The translations under genes and the position numbers were made by a program. Shown here piece by piece: positions 31,800 to 41,593 of a stretch of 52,173 bases of DNA. Below the pieces are notes generated by a model, which did no database searches, was not told where the DNA came from, and saw only the letters and a program-made list of their open reading frames with translations. The stretch is from RGIG2560 sp964418385 (GTDB lineage: Bacteria; Patescibacteriota; Microgenomatia; UBA1400; PJMF01), in assembly GCA_964418385.1 (NCBI GenBank), contig CAYQLH010000002.1, positions 1-52,173 on the forward strand, written 5' to 3'. How positions within the stretch are numbered: position 1 is the stretch's first letter; every line of letters starts with the position of its first letter.

Positions 31800-33119
31800 A
31801 TGAGCAATTTGTGGGCTTTGATTGACGCCAATAACTTTTTTGTGTCGTGCGAGCGCGTTTTTCGTCCAGATTTAAGCGAGAAACCAGTTTTGGTTTTGTC
31901 TTGTAATGACGGTTGTGTGGTGTCGCGATCAGCAGAGGTGAAAGCTTTGGGTATACCCATGGGGGCGCCTCGTTTCCAGATAGAGGCAGAGATTAAAAGA
32001 AATGGTATTGAGTGTTTTTCTAGCAATTTTCGCTTGTATGCAGATTTGTCTTCGCGGATGATGCGCTTGATTGGCGAGGTCGTGGGAAGTGAAAACCAGG
32101 AAATTTATTCAATTGACGAATGCTTTGTGCGGTTGCCGCTGGATCGAGAATGCGATTGGCAAGCCTGGGGTGAGCGTTTGCGAGGGCAGATTTTACAGTC
32201 CTTGGGAATTCCGGTGACGGTGGGTGTGGCGACGAGCAAAACGTTGGCAAAGTTGGCGACGGAAATTGCCAAAAAGGATGTTTTTGGCAAGGGAGCGATG
32301 GCGTGGATGCCTGGAAATATAGAGTGGCAAGAGCGTTATTTGCGACCGGCGCCGATTATGACGGTGTGGGGTTTGGGTCAGGCGACAGTGCATAAACTGC
32401 TGGCAAAACGGGTGGCAACAGTAGGGGATTTTTTGGCGTGGGAGAGCAAGCGAGTGCGGCAATATTTGGGTTTAAACGGTGAGAAAACTTGGCGAGAATT
32501 GCAGGGTGAAAGCTGTATTGAGCTGAAAGAAGCCAAGCCGGCACATCGTCAGATCGGACGGAGCCGTTCTTTTGGGGAAGCGGTGTACACACGGGAGGAA
32601 TTGGCGTACGCGGTGAGCGAATATTTGAGCGCGGCGGCGGGGGCGCTGCGACGACACGGCTGGCGAGCGTCCATGGTGACAGTGAGGATTCGCTCAGGCA
32701 GATATGTGCCGCGAGAACAGTTTTATGCGGCAGCGTGGAGCGTGGGTTTGGAGGAGTCAACTAGCTTTTTGCCAGATCTGGCGTCGGCGGCGATGAAGGC
32801 GCTGGCGCAAATTTACCGACCAGGAGTGGCGTACAAAAAAGCAGGGGTGATTTTAAGCGAAATTGAAAGCGAGGCCGCGTGGCAGCCACAGCTTTTGGAG
32901 CCAGACAAACCAGGACCAGAGGAGGAACAAAAGCAAAAAGTGAGCGCGGCGGTGGAGCAGATTAACCAGCAGTGGGGAGGGTGGGGAGTGACTTTGGGGT
33001 GGGCAGGTGGCGGCAAGAATGCGGGCGGCAAGGCAGTGTGGCAAAAATGGCGTTCGCGGGCGACACGGCGTTCGCCGCAGTATACCTCGCGCTGGGAAGA
33101 ACTACGCCGGGTGCAATAA
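31800..33119 (+). CDS. umuC: Y-family DNA polymerase, UmuC
   Basis: 439 residues from the ATG at 31800, with TACAAT (31787-31792) 7 nt before it. Catalytic palm motifs: WALIDANNFFVSCERVF (metal-binding Asp near 9), SCNDGCVVSRS, FSSNFRLYADLS and IYSIDECFV; then VGVATSKTLAKLA, the helix-hairpin-helix part WGLGQATVHKLL and the little-finger domain IGRSRSFGEAV. The NDGCVVSRSAEVKALGIPMG pattern is UmuC-like rather than DinB-like. With UmuD it would make error-prone Pol V. A frame extension upstream to 31761 is rejected because of the promoter position. Confidence 0.92.
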   Translation: MSNLWALIDANNFFVSCERVFRPDLSEKPVLVLSCNDGCVVSRSAEVKALGIPMGAPRFQIEAEIKRNGIECFSSNFRLYADLSSRMMRLIGEVVGSENQEIYSIDECFVRLPLDRECDWQAWGERLRGQILQSLGIPVTVGVATSKTLAKLATEIAKKDVFGKGAMAWMPGNIEWQERYLRPAPIMTVWGLGQATVHKLLAKRVATVGDFLAWESKRVRQYLGLNGEKTWRELQGESCIELKEAKPAHRQIGRSRSFGEAVYTREELAYAVSEYLSAAAGALRRHGWRASMVTVRIRSGRYVPREQFYAAAWSVGLEESTSFLPDLASAAMKALAQIYRPGVAYKKAGVILSEIESEAAWQPQLLEPDKPGPEEEQKQKVSAAVEQINQQWGGWGVTLGWAGGGKNAGGKAVWQKWRSRATRRSPQYTSRWEELRRVQ

Positions 33120-33249
33120 ATGGAGTAATTTTTGTGTACGAAATATTAAAATAATGCTTAAAAATAGGTAAAAATTTGTGTAAAAATGTGATATAAATTG
33201 GGTCGTGCGAGCGTAGGCGCTTTTTTGAGATCATTGGCGGTGGGGAATT

Positions 33250-36009
33250 AACGCTTTAATAAGCGCAAACAAGTGGCGCAAAATCTGACTGATGAAGAAA
33301 TTGTTAAACACAATCCTTGTCTACTCTCTCTAACGAGGCAAATGAGGTCTATAAAAAGGTTTTAGAGCAATTAAACCCAGAGGGCAAAGAATTAAGCCAA
33401 GAGCAAAAAGTACAAAACGAGACTAACGCGGTACTGCTTACCCGTATGGCGGAAACGCAAGCGCAAGCGTTAAACCGAAATCCAGAACTGGCAAAAAAGA
33501 TCTATGGGAAAGAAAAAGTCACGGCAGAAGATGTTAAAAACCAGGTATTCAAGATTGAGTATGGAGAGAAAGCGGTAAAGCAAGACGCACAAAACCAGGT
33601 GCTAGATCAGGGATACGATTATGGAAAACACATGAGTAACAATGCAGTGTCTGCATATGATGACGGTAAAATGCCACTGTCTAAATGGACAAAAAACGCA
33701 ATATTAGATCAAATCGATGATTTAGATGACTCCAAACTAGAATTAGCTCAGTTGCTTACACTCAAAGAATTAAAAAATGAATTACTGCAATGGACGGAGT
33801 GGCACCACACTGGAATTTTTTACGATAATACGGATTTTTACGGTATAAACAAAGCCGCGCTCGAAAGATTGGATAAAAAACGAGTAGCCGAAATTAAAGG
33901 CTGGACTGTAGATAAAGTAGACCAAAAAATAAAACAAAAGGTAGAAAGAGAAAAGGAAGCCCAAAGAAAGAAAGAGGAAGAGAAAAAGCAAAGAGAAATA
34001 AAAGAAAAAGACGAAGAAAAAAAATTAAAACAATTCAAAAAAGAAGGAAAAGCAATTGAGACAATCCCAAGAAACTGGGGCATTGATGAGATTTCTCGTG
34101 GTGAAAAAACTCTTTCTAATTATCGCCAGATTACTTACGATGGTGAAAAATACTATGTACCACTTGATACTTTTACAAATATAGGCAAGCTGCAAGATCA
34201 AAGGTCTTTTTTGGAAAACGCAAGAGAAAAGGGCAGGATCTTGGAAGCAATACCGTCACAATGGGATAGAGATGCGATACCGGAAATTACCGCTGCCCGT
34301 ACAGATGGAGACGATGTTTATGTTGGCGTCAAAGAGCCAGGTCATAAAAATGGAAAAGCATATTGGATAAACTCGGAAAATGAAGCAATCCAAGAACTAT
34401 TGCGAAAATCTAGACCTTACCGGAAATTACCGCTGCCCGTACAGATGGAGACGATGTTTATGTTGGCGTCAAAGAGCCAGGTCATAAAAATGGAAAAGCA
34501 TATTGGATAAACTCGGAAAATGAAGCAATCCAAGAACTATTGCGAAAATCTAGACCTTATGAAATGGATGACGCCCAAAAGATTTTAAAGAGTGTTTATG
34601 GTAATTCTTCCAGCAACGACGAAGCAAACAACTTGGTATTTGATCAGAAAAACGGCGTCACTGTAAAGGGTGATGAGTTTGGTGAGTATAAAGACCTTAG
34701 AGACTTGAGACAGAAGGCAGCGCAATATTATAGAGAAAACTTGCAAGGAACTAGCGTCTACAATCCTATCCTCGGCAAGATTGATATTGACGAGAATGGC
34801 ATTGTAAACTTTACTTCTTCTGGTAGAAAGGAAATGAAAAATACAAGCGCAAAGGAGAATAAGCTTTTACTTGTCAAGTACTTACCAAAACTTATTAAAA
34901 ACGCAACCGATATTGCATCTAGTGAGTCTATAAAAGAAAAGCACGACGGTGATTACTTTTACTATTTACACACTAACTCTATGATTGGGAATGAAATCAT
35001 ACCTGTAGATATTACGCTAATTAAAAGACCTAATGGTGATATCCAATATTACAATCATATACTTCCATCTGAAGAAAAACAAAAGGATACGCCAGTATCT
35101 TCAAGATCAGTATCTCCTAATGGAGCCCTCGACACCAAGACTTTTAACGTATCCTCAATTGGTGATAGTATACCACAAAACGACCGCAATGTCAAGGTTT
35201 TTGACCAAGCCATCGCTAATCAGATCAAAGGTCAAGCCATCATTAAGCAAAACGAAGCCGTGATTAAACTCCTCGATAAAGCCGATGCCTCTACCCTTAT
35301 GCACGAGGCGGCTCACGTGTATTTGCAACAACTCTATACTCTCGCCTCTTTTGAGGGTGTAGATGAGCAGACCAAGAAAGACTTTAACACTTTGGCTCGC
35401 TGGCTAGACTATGACCCTAAACAAGGTAAACTGACCACTAAACAGCAAGAAAAGTTTGCCAGAGGTTTTGAAGCTTATTTACGTACTGGTCAGACTCAAG
35501 TTAAAAACCTCAAGGGTGTATTTAACCGCTTTAAACAGTGGTTATCCGACATTTACAAGACGTTTAAAGAGTTAGGCGGTAAACCATCGAAAGAAGTTAG
35601 AGACGTCATGGAGCGGATGGTTGCGACAGACTCTGAGATTAAGCAAGCACAAGGTGAAGCCGCCGTGGCTAAAGCTAACGAACGTAAAACCACACAGTAT
35701 TGGGAGAAAGCCGTCAAAAAGGCATATCCTAAGTTCTCTAAAGAGTTCAGAGACTCTATGGCAGATATACTTGTATGGATGCAGTCTGGAATGGGTCAAG
35801 GTGTTTCAAGTGCTCTGGTCTATGACCAAGAAGGTCAGGGTTACAACGTGATCGCACGGCTTACATCGAGCAATAATGACCCGTGGTATCAGGAATGGTA
35901 TGCGCAAAACCACAAAAAGCCAAATATTGGAGAGCAGATTTGGTTTTTGTTTGAAACATTTAATGCAAAAACTGCGAGTATTATGGAATGTATTATTAAT
36001 AATAATTAA
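33250..36009 (+). pseudogene. Broken mobile-element polyvalent protein with HEAAH metallopeptidase domain
   Basis: One original gene now in at least two frames. Part 1 (33317-34510) is Lys/Glu/Gln-rich, partly coiled (about 200-250). Part 2 (about 34430-36009) contains a possible BECR-like nuclease segment (LVKYLPKLIKN...IQYYNHILP), then LMHEAAHVYL (zinc HExxH, 35302-35316) and KFARGFEAYLRTG...FNRFKQWLSDIYKTFKELGG, typical of phage/ICE polyvalent proteins. The break is a 140-bp tandem duplication (34278-34559); removing one unit restores one frame. A second likely frameshift is near 33317: the adjacent frame reads VAQNLTDEEIVKHNP before it. No promoter was seen and the N-terminus seems lost. 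Composition is A/C-richer than neighbours, suggesting transfer. Confidence 0.8.
34278..34559 (+). repeat. 140-bp perfect tandem duplication
   Basis: Period 140 bp: 34278-34419 equals 34418-34559, sharing a 2-nt TA overlap. 140 is not a multiple of three, so it shifts the reading frame. The absence of any mismatch means it is recent, or an assembly artefact. Confidence 0.95.
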
Positions 36010-36505
36010 TAATAGTGAGCGCAATAAGTTTTGTTAATTATTTTAATATTTATTTTTTGTTTGTCGTTAAAGATTATTTTTTTAAACAATGTTAAGTTGC
36101 AAAATGCATTGGTTTTGTTTTAAATTTTGTTGATATATAGTGAAAAATATGTATTAAAATTTTTTTGAAAAAAGTTGTTTAATTAACGATTTATATTATT
36201 TTATTTGTCAAATATGTAAAGCACACAAATGTAATTATTATTTTAAATTTTTTATTTTAAAACAATTTTAAAAATGATTTTGATTTTTTATAGAATGTAT
36301 GATGCGTCGTTAATGTTTAATTGTAAAGTATTGTTTTGTAATTTTGAAAAACGTTTGTTAACTTTGAAAGTTAAAAACAAAATGAAACTATTCAGTTGTT
36401 AAATCTATTTATTACTAATGCTGTTTGTATGCAGTATTGGTTTTAAAACACTGTGTGATTTTATAGAGGCTTTTTGGCGTGCAAAAATGTCTCGCGCAAA
36501 AAGTC
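36010..36505. other. AT-rich gene-free stretch
   Basis: About 500 bp with no credible gene, dominated by T- and A-runs (TTTTAAA, TTAATTATT) and several short inverted patches, between the broken mobile gene and the rho promoter. Probably degraded flank of the mobile element. I see no attachment site, tRNA fragment or clear hairpin. Confidence 0.5.
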
Positions 36506-36534
36506 TTGACAAAAGCAGTGGGGCGTGTTACAAT
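36506..36534 (+). promoter_or_regulatory. rho promoter
   Basis: TTGACA (36506-36511), 17-bp spacer, TACAAT (36529-36534). A start near 36541 gives an ~115-nt leader, unlike the leaderless genes around it. Confidence 0.75.
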
Positions 36535-36550
36535 AACTTCATTCTTATGA

Positions 36551-36657
36551 TGATGAAGTAATACGAATTAGTTTTCCCGCAGGGTGGTTGTTTTTTAGGA
36601 TAGTGAAAGACACTTGTCGTTGGTAACGACTCATGCGGAAAACGGAAAGAATTTTCT
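36551..36657 (+). promoter_or_regulatory. structured 5' leader of rho
   Basis: A closing stem pairs GTTTTCCCGCA (36571-36581, one bulged C) with TGCGGAAAAC (36634-36643). Inside is a perfect hairpin GTCGTT-GGT-AACGAC (about 36616-36630). GGAAAG, the probable ribosome site, begins two bases after the closing stem. A four-codon ORF (ATGATGATGAAGTAA) lies near the 5' end. No known riboswitch class was recognised; Rho autoregulation by attenuation is a known theme in other bacteria. Confidence 0.5.
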
Positions 36658-38448
36658 ATGATGCAAGATGAACAAAAAATACCTGCTGCGGTGGCGTCGG
36701 TGAATCCAAAAACTACAGATATGAACACAGCAAAACGGACACGCAGAAAAAAAGAAGCAGCAGAAGTGGCAGGAGTGAGTCCGGTGTTACCAGCGAGCAG
36801 TGTGATTTCTCGCGCAAGTGCAGATTTAGGTTTGGAGAAAAAACCGATTAAAATGTCAGTGCCAGTGGTGCCGCTGATGGCGGAAGCACCGCCAGCAGTG
36901 TCAATTGCCAGCGCGGCAGTCCCTCCAAAGCCAACGAGCAAACGCTTGAAGGCACTTTTGAGTGTAGGAATTGCGAACGAAAAGAAAAGTACAAGCAGAG
37001 CGACGGTGACCGCACCCAAGACAGGCCCTGCAGGTCAGCTGGATGCGGTTGACTCCACCAAGTCAGCAGCTGCGTCTTCGTCGGTGTCACCGGCGTTGGC
37101 GCCAATAGCAGCGGAGCAAACAAAACCATTGATTGGTAGTGCGAGCACGGCGTCGATACCAAAACCCGCGGCAGGTCAAACGCCAACAGCGATGAATTAC
37201 GCCGGTTTGGTGTCAGCAGCGAGTTTGGGTAAAAGAAATAAGGTTTTTGCCAAGCGGGTGGGTTTTGGGAAACCAACGACGGTGAGTCAAAATACATCGG
37301 CGAGTGTGAGTAGCAGCAAATTAACACGACAGGTGAGTGGTTTTTTGGATACTTTCCGGGAAAACTTGCCAGTAGTGCGCTTGCGCTATGGAGAAAGTGA
37401 AGAAGACGCTTTTGTGCCGCCAAATATGATGCGTAAGTACAAATTGCAGCCTGGAGACGTCATTGAGGGCACAGCGCGCGAACCCAAGGAAACAGATCGC
37501 TATTGGGGTTTGGTGTCGATTGAAAAGGTCAACGGCATGAGTTTGGAGGAATATTTGAGCAAACCGCGGGTGAAATTCCATCAATTAACGCCGGTTTATC
37601 CAGATGAACAGATTAAATTGGAAACAGGTGCGGAACCGATTTCAACGCGGATGGTGGATTTGATTGCTCCTATTGGTAAAGGGCAGCGGTCTTTGATCGT
37701 GTCGCCGCCAAAAGCTGGAAAGACGAGTTTGCTGAAAGAAATTGCGACCGGCGTGGCGACAAATTATCCAGATATTTTCTTGATGGCAGTTTTGATTGGT
37801 GAACGTCCCGAAGAAGTGACGGATTTACGACGTCACATTGAAAAGATCACCCAAGGTAAAGGCGAAGTGGCGGCAAGTAATTTTGACGAAGCGGCAGAAA
37901 ACCAATGCCGGGTGGCGGAATTGGCGTTGGAGCGAGCCAAACGCTTGGTGGAAAAAGGCATGGATGTGGTGATTCTTTTGGATTCGATTACGCGGTTGGC
38001 GCGGGCATACAATTTATCAATTCCGACTTCTGGAAGAACGTTGTCTGGTGGTTTTGATCCGGCGGCACTTTTCCCGCCCAAACGCTTTTTTGGAGCGGCG
38101 CGAAATTTTGAGGTGCCAGGCAGCCTGACTATTATTGGGACGGCTTTAGTGGACACTGGTTCACGAATGGATGATTTGGTGTACGAGGAATTTAAAGGCA
38201 CTGGCAATCAAGAGCTGCATTTGGATCGACGTTTGGCAGAAAGACGGATTTTCCCAGCAATTGAAGTACAAAAATCTGGGACACGGCGTGATGATTTGTT
38301 GATGGATCCGGTGACGTATCAATCAGTTTTAACTTTGCAACGGATGTTGGATACATTGGATAACGGCGAACGCACCGTGACGCTGATGCAACAAATGCGA
38401 CGTACCAAAAGCAATCGGGAATTTTTGCAATCACTGCGCAACGGTTAA
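36658..38448 (+). CDS. rho: Transcription termination factor Rho with long N-terminal extension
   Basis: 596 residues against ~420 for the usual Rho. Residues 1-225 are low-complexity (Ala/Ser/Pro/Val/Lys). The RNA-binding cold-shock-like domain spans about 226-300 (YGESEEDAFVPPNMMRKYKLQPGDVIEG), followed by the ATPase: SLIVSPPKAGKTSLLKEI (Walker A), ILLDSITRLARAYN (Walker B region), SGGFDPAALFPPKRFFGAARN and GTGNQELHLDRRLAERRIFPAI. Rho is a hexameric RNA helicase that ends transcription. Insertions before the core are known in several phyla and can affect RNA binding or phase separation. It starts at ATG 36658 (a second ATG follows at once). The M23 gene starts 15 nt after its stop. Confidence 0.95.
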   Translation: MMQDEQKIPAAVASVNPKTTDMNTAKRTRRKKEAAEVAGVSPVLPASSVISRASADLGLEKKPIKMSVPVVPLMAEAPPAVSIASAAVPPKPTSKRLKALLSVGIANEKKSTSRATVTAPKTGPAGQLDAVDSTKSAAASSSVSPALAPIAAEQTKPLIGSASTASIPKPAAGQTPTAMNYAGLVSAASLGKRNKVFAKRVGFGKPTTVSQNTSASVSSSKLTRQVSGFLDTFRENLPVVRLRYGESEEDAFVPPNMMRKYKLQPGDVIEGTAREPKETDRYWGLVSIEKVNGMSLEEYLSKPRVKFHQLTPVYPDEQIKLETGAEPISTRMVDLIAPIGKGQRSLIVSPPKAGKTSLLKEIATGVATNYPDIFLMAVLIGERPEEVTDLRRHIEKITQGKGEVAASNFDEAAENQCRVAELALERAKRLVEKGMDVVILLDSITRLARAYNLSIPTSGRTLSGGFDPAALFPPKRFFGAARNFEVPGSLTIIGTALVDTGSRMDDLVYEEFKGTGNQELHLDRRLAERRIFPAIEVQKSGTRRDDLLMDPVTYQSVLTLQRMLDTLDNGERTVTLMQQMRRTKSNREFLQSLRNG

Positions 38449-38463
38449 CAGTTTTTGATAAAT

Positions 38464-39591
38464 ATGAATAATAAAAAATCTGGAAAAACCAAGCAAAAAT
38501 GGCAAGATATCCAACTTTTTACTGATTTGAGTGAGTATCTGGATTTTTGGCATCGGTATTTGCGGATGCGGGTGTACACACCGTTTTCATATTTTGAAAA
38601 AGGTAAAGATGTGGTGGTGGGCGGCCTATACAATGATCGTGGCAAAAAATCACGACCGATTATGCATATTGGCGTGGTGGCCACGGCGTTTGTGGTGGTA
38701 ACTTTGGGTCCGAGAGTTTTTGAAGAAACGGCGCGACATGATGCTGGCATGAGTAGTGATGTTTTGGCGGCAGACGCAGATGAAGTCAGTTTTTACACCA
38801 TGCAAGCGGAGGAAGTGCGGGCGCTGCGTGGTGGTGAAGTCACGTATCACACCGTTAAAGACGGGGAAACTTTGGAATCAATTGCGGGACAGTATGGCTT
38901 GAAAAAAGAAACGTTGATGTGGGAAAATAATTTGAAAGAAAAAGCCACGTTGAATGAAGGTGATAAATTGCGAATTTTACCAGTGGATGGTATCCGGCAC
39001 AAAGTGGCCAAAGGTGAGACGATTGAGAGTATTGGTAAAAAATACGGTTTGGAGGGCGCTGCTGTCCAGGCGATTGTCGATTTTCCGTTTAACGATTTTG
39101 TCAACGATGAGACTTTCGAGTTGGCAGTGGGGCAGTATTTGATGGTGCCTGGTGGAGAAAAGAAAACCGTGGCAGCGCCGACAGCAACTTACGCCCGCGT
39201 GTTGACGCCAGATGCAGGTACGGTGAGTGCCACCGGAGACTTTATATGGCCGGCAGCAGGGATGATTACTCAGGGTTACTCGTTTTACCACAAAGCAATT
39301 GATATTGCCAATGGTGGCGGTGGCCCGATTTTGGCAGCGGATAGTGGCATTGTCACCGCTTCTGGTTGGGATAGCTCTGGTTATGGTAATCGTGTGATTG
39401 TGGATCATGGTAATGGTTCGCGAACGCTTTATGCGCACTTGCGTGTTTTGAACGTGACTGAAGGTCAAAGCGTGAATCGCGGTGACATGCTGGGAGAAAT
39501 GGGTTCCACTGGTCGGTCTACAGGTACACATTTACATTTTGAAATTCGACAAGATTCGGTGCTTTTAAATCCGATGAATTATTTAAGGTAA
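38464..39591 (+). CDS. LysM/M23 murein endopeptidase
   Basis: 375 residues from the ATG at 38464. One membrane segment (about 62-82, IGVVATAFVVVTLGPRVF) after a ~60-residue cytoplasmic part. Two LysM-like modules follow (VTYHTVKDGETLESIAGQYGL and IRHKVAKGETIESIGKKYGL), then the M23 domain: ITQGYSFYHKAIDIANGGG (zinc His and Asp) and STGTHLHFEIRQ (catalytic HLHFE). Such enzymes cut peptidoglycan cross-links during growth and division. The gene lies between rho and obg with gaps of 15 and 2 nt, so all three probably share one transcript. Confidence 0.92.
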   Translation: MNNKKSGKTKQKWQDIQLFTDLSEYLDFWHRYLRMRVYTPFSYFEKGKDVVVGGLYNDRGKKSRPIMHIGVVATAFVVVTLGPRVFEETARHDAGMSSDVLAADADEVSFYTMQAEEVRALRGGEVTYHTVKDGETLESIAGQYGLKKETLMWENNLKEKATLNEGDKLRILPVDGIRHKVAKGETIESIGKKYGLEGAAVQAIVDFPFNDFVNDETFELAVGQYLMVPGGEKKTVAAPTATYARVLTPDAGTVSATGDFIWPAAGMITQGYSFYHKAIDIANGGGGPILAADSGIVTASGWDSSGYGNRVIVDHGNGSRTLYAHLRVLNVTEGQSVNRGDMLGEMGSTGRSTGTHLHFEIRQDSVLLNPMNYLR

Positions 39592-39593
39592 GC

Positions 39594-40847
39594 ATGTTAG
39601 ATTTGGTGCGATTGTATTTAAAAGCGGGTGATGGCGGTAATGGACGAGTAGCGTTTTATCGTAACCGGCATGTACTTAAAGGTGGTCCTGTGGGTGGTGA
39701 TGGTGGTGACGGTGGTGATATTATCATCCGCGTGGATCCAAATTTAAATACCTTGCAGCATTTTTCGGGAAAGAAAAAGTTTATTGCGGCTGATGGTGAA
39801 CGGGGCGGTAAAGCCCGACAAATGGGGAAAAGGGGCGAATCAATAGAATTACTAGTACCTTCGGGAACATTGGTGTGGCTTTATCAAGAAAATCATATTT
39901 CTGCTTGGCGGCGGAGTCAACATGGAGTGCAAACTTTGGTGCGACGTGACGAATGCGAATGGGAAAAGTATTGGGTAGAAAAAGAAACTCATCCTGCGCC
40001 TGTGCGCGAGCGTGACGATATTGATGCTGATGAGCGACCTCGTTTTGCGGATTTTTTGCATGCACGGCGAGAAGACGATGAAGCGGAATACGCGCCGTTA
40101 GAAAATGGTCAGTTAACTAAATTGGTACTTTTGGATGAGAAACGGCCGGAAGTGGTAATTTGCCAAGGTGGTTTTGGTGGTCGCGGCAATGACACTTTTA
40201 AATCTGCGAGTAATACCACGCCCATGGAAGCGGAATATGGCACGTGGGGTGAACAAAAAATAATTTTTTTGGAATTGAAACTTTTGGCCAATATTGGTTT
40301 GGTTGGTTTACCCAATGCGGGTAAAAGTACTTTGATTTCAGTGTTGACAAAAGCGAAACCAAAGATCGCCGATTATCCGTTTACAACACTGCAACCACAT
40401 TTGGGAGTTTTGGATTATGGTGATGGACGCAGTCTTGTTTTAGCTGATATACCAGGATTAATTGACGGAGCAAGTGAAGGGCGCGGTTTGGGATTTGAGT
40501 TTTTGCGGCACTTGGATAATTGCAAAGCATTAGTGGTGATGTTGAGTTTGGAGAACGAAAAAGTTTTTGATAAAACTTTAAGTACAATGCAAAAAGCGAA
40601 ATTGTTGCGAGTGCAATTGCAGACTTTGATGAATGAGTTGGGCGATTATAGTGAGCAACTTGCAAGTAAAAAAATATTATTGGCAATTAATAAAATTGAT
40701 TTGTATGCGTCGGAATTAATAGCAGCGATTAAAAATGAATTTGAGAGCGAAAGTGAAAATTTGGTATTAATTTCTGCAGCGACGGGCGTGGGAATAGCTG
40801 AGCTTAAAGAAAAATTTTGGCGCGCGTTTGCTGATGACGGTGTGTGA
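39594..40847 (+). CDS. obg: GTPase Obg/CgtA with insertion in the OBG fold
   Basis: 417 residues. The glycine-rich OBG domain begins MLDLVRLYLKAGDGGNGRVAF and GGPVGGDGGDGGDIII. The G domain starts near 233: GLVGLPNAGKSTLI (G1), DYPFTTLQPHLGVL (G2), ADIPGLIDGASEGRGLGFEFLRH (G3), AINKIDL (G4). No C-terminal OCT domain follows. Between LVPSGTLVW (about 87-95) and QGGFGGRGN (about 191-199) there are ~60 more residues than usual, charged and Arg/Glu/Asp-rich. Obg is an essential ribosome-assembly GTPase. Starts 2 nt after the M23 stop. Confidence 0.93.
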   Translation: MLDLVRLYLKAGDGGNGRVAFYRNRHVLKGGPVGGDGGDGGDIIIRVDPNLNTLQHFSGKKKFIAADGERGGKARQMGKRGESIELLVPSGTLVWLYQENHISAWRRSQHGVQTLVRRDECEWEKYWVEKETHPAPVRERDDIDADERPRFADFLHARREDDEAEYAPLENGQLTKLVLLDEKRPEVVICQGGFGGRGNDTFKSASNTTPMEAEYGTWGEQKIIFLELKLLANIGLVGLPNAGKSTLISVLTKAKPKIADYPFTTLQPHLGVLDYGDGRSLVLADIPGLIDGASEGRGLGFEFLRHLDNCKALVVMLSLENEKVFDKTLSTMQKAKLLRVQLQTLMNELGDYSEQLASKKILLAINKIDLYASELIAAIKNEFESESENLVLISAATGVGIAELKEKFWRAFADDGV

Positions 40848-41547
40848 TTTTAAGTGGTGAGAGTAAAAACATTTTGTAATGTACAAATAAGCGGTGCAAA
40901 AGTATAGCTGCACATATTTTATCGTAGTGGAAGTCAAAAATGGCGTTTTGGGGTGTTTAAATTGATGGCAAAAAAGACGCTGTGGAAGCGCAAAATGGGC
41001 GAAGCGACTCTGTTTTACAATAATTATATAGTTATAGGATTAAATTGTAAAGTGACAATAATTTATATTATAGGAAGAAAAGAATTAGAGCAGCTAAGGG
41101 TTGTAAATCCATCTATAAATTAGAAATTAAAAATTCAACTCGAAATTATAAATTATAAAAGGGGCGCTGTGAGGGTAAAAAGGGGTTATTGCGCGTTGTT
41201 TGGGCTTTGCGAGGGGCTTTTGGACGTCGTTTGTGAGTCGTTTGTACTCCAGAGGGCGGACAACGGCGTGGTTGGAGTGCATGGCAATTGTGATAAACGA
41301 GTATGATCAAACGGTCAGAAACGATAAAAATGGGCAAATTCTGGCATTGACGGCTTGATAAGTGCCGTTGGCTTTGCAAAACATAATTTGTATTGGAGAA
41401 AGTGGCGGCAGCGATTTTGAGGCCAAATATTGAAAATTATGACCTCAGGTTTTGCAACCGATAGTAATTCTTGGTGAGTGCCAGATGGCCAGTAAGTGAA
41501 CGAGTAATTTTTATCTACAAATAATGGAAAAAAATCCTATTTATACC
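40848..41547. other. 700-bp gene-free stretch
   Basis: No credible gene in any frame. It has a TTTACAATAATTATAT segment near 41013-41029, an AT-rich stretch of AAATTAGAAATTAAA type at 41118-41158 like those before the 125-bp repeats, and a GC-richer part (41160-41300). One short dyad ACGGC...GCCGT lies near 41350-41370. Function unknown; decayed sequence or an untranslated RNA are both possible. Confidence 0.45.
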
Positions 41548-41577
41548 AAAAATGCACCTTTGAAAAGGTGCATTTTT
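41548..41577. terminator. bidirectional terminator
   Basis: AAAAATGCACCTT (41548-41560) pairs perfectly with AAGGTGCATTTTT (41565-41577) around TGAA: a 13-bp stem with T/A ends usable in both directions. It ends the minus-strand gene at 41594. Confidence 0.85.
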
Positions 41578-41593
41578 GGAGTTGGTCTCTTAT

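Noticed and set aside
41118..41260. Third copy of the 125-bp repeat
   Set aside because: Only the AT-rich lead-in and a short TTTGTACTCC match; the body does not align.
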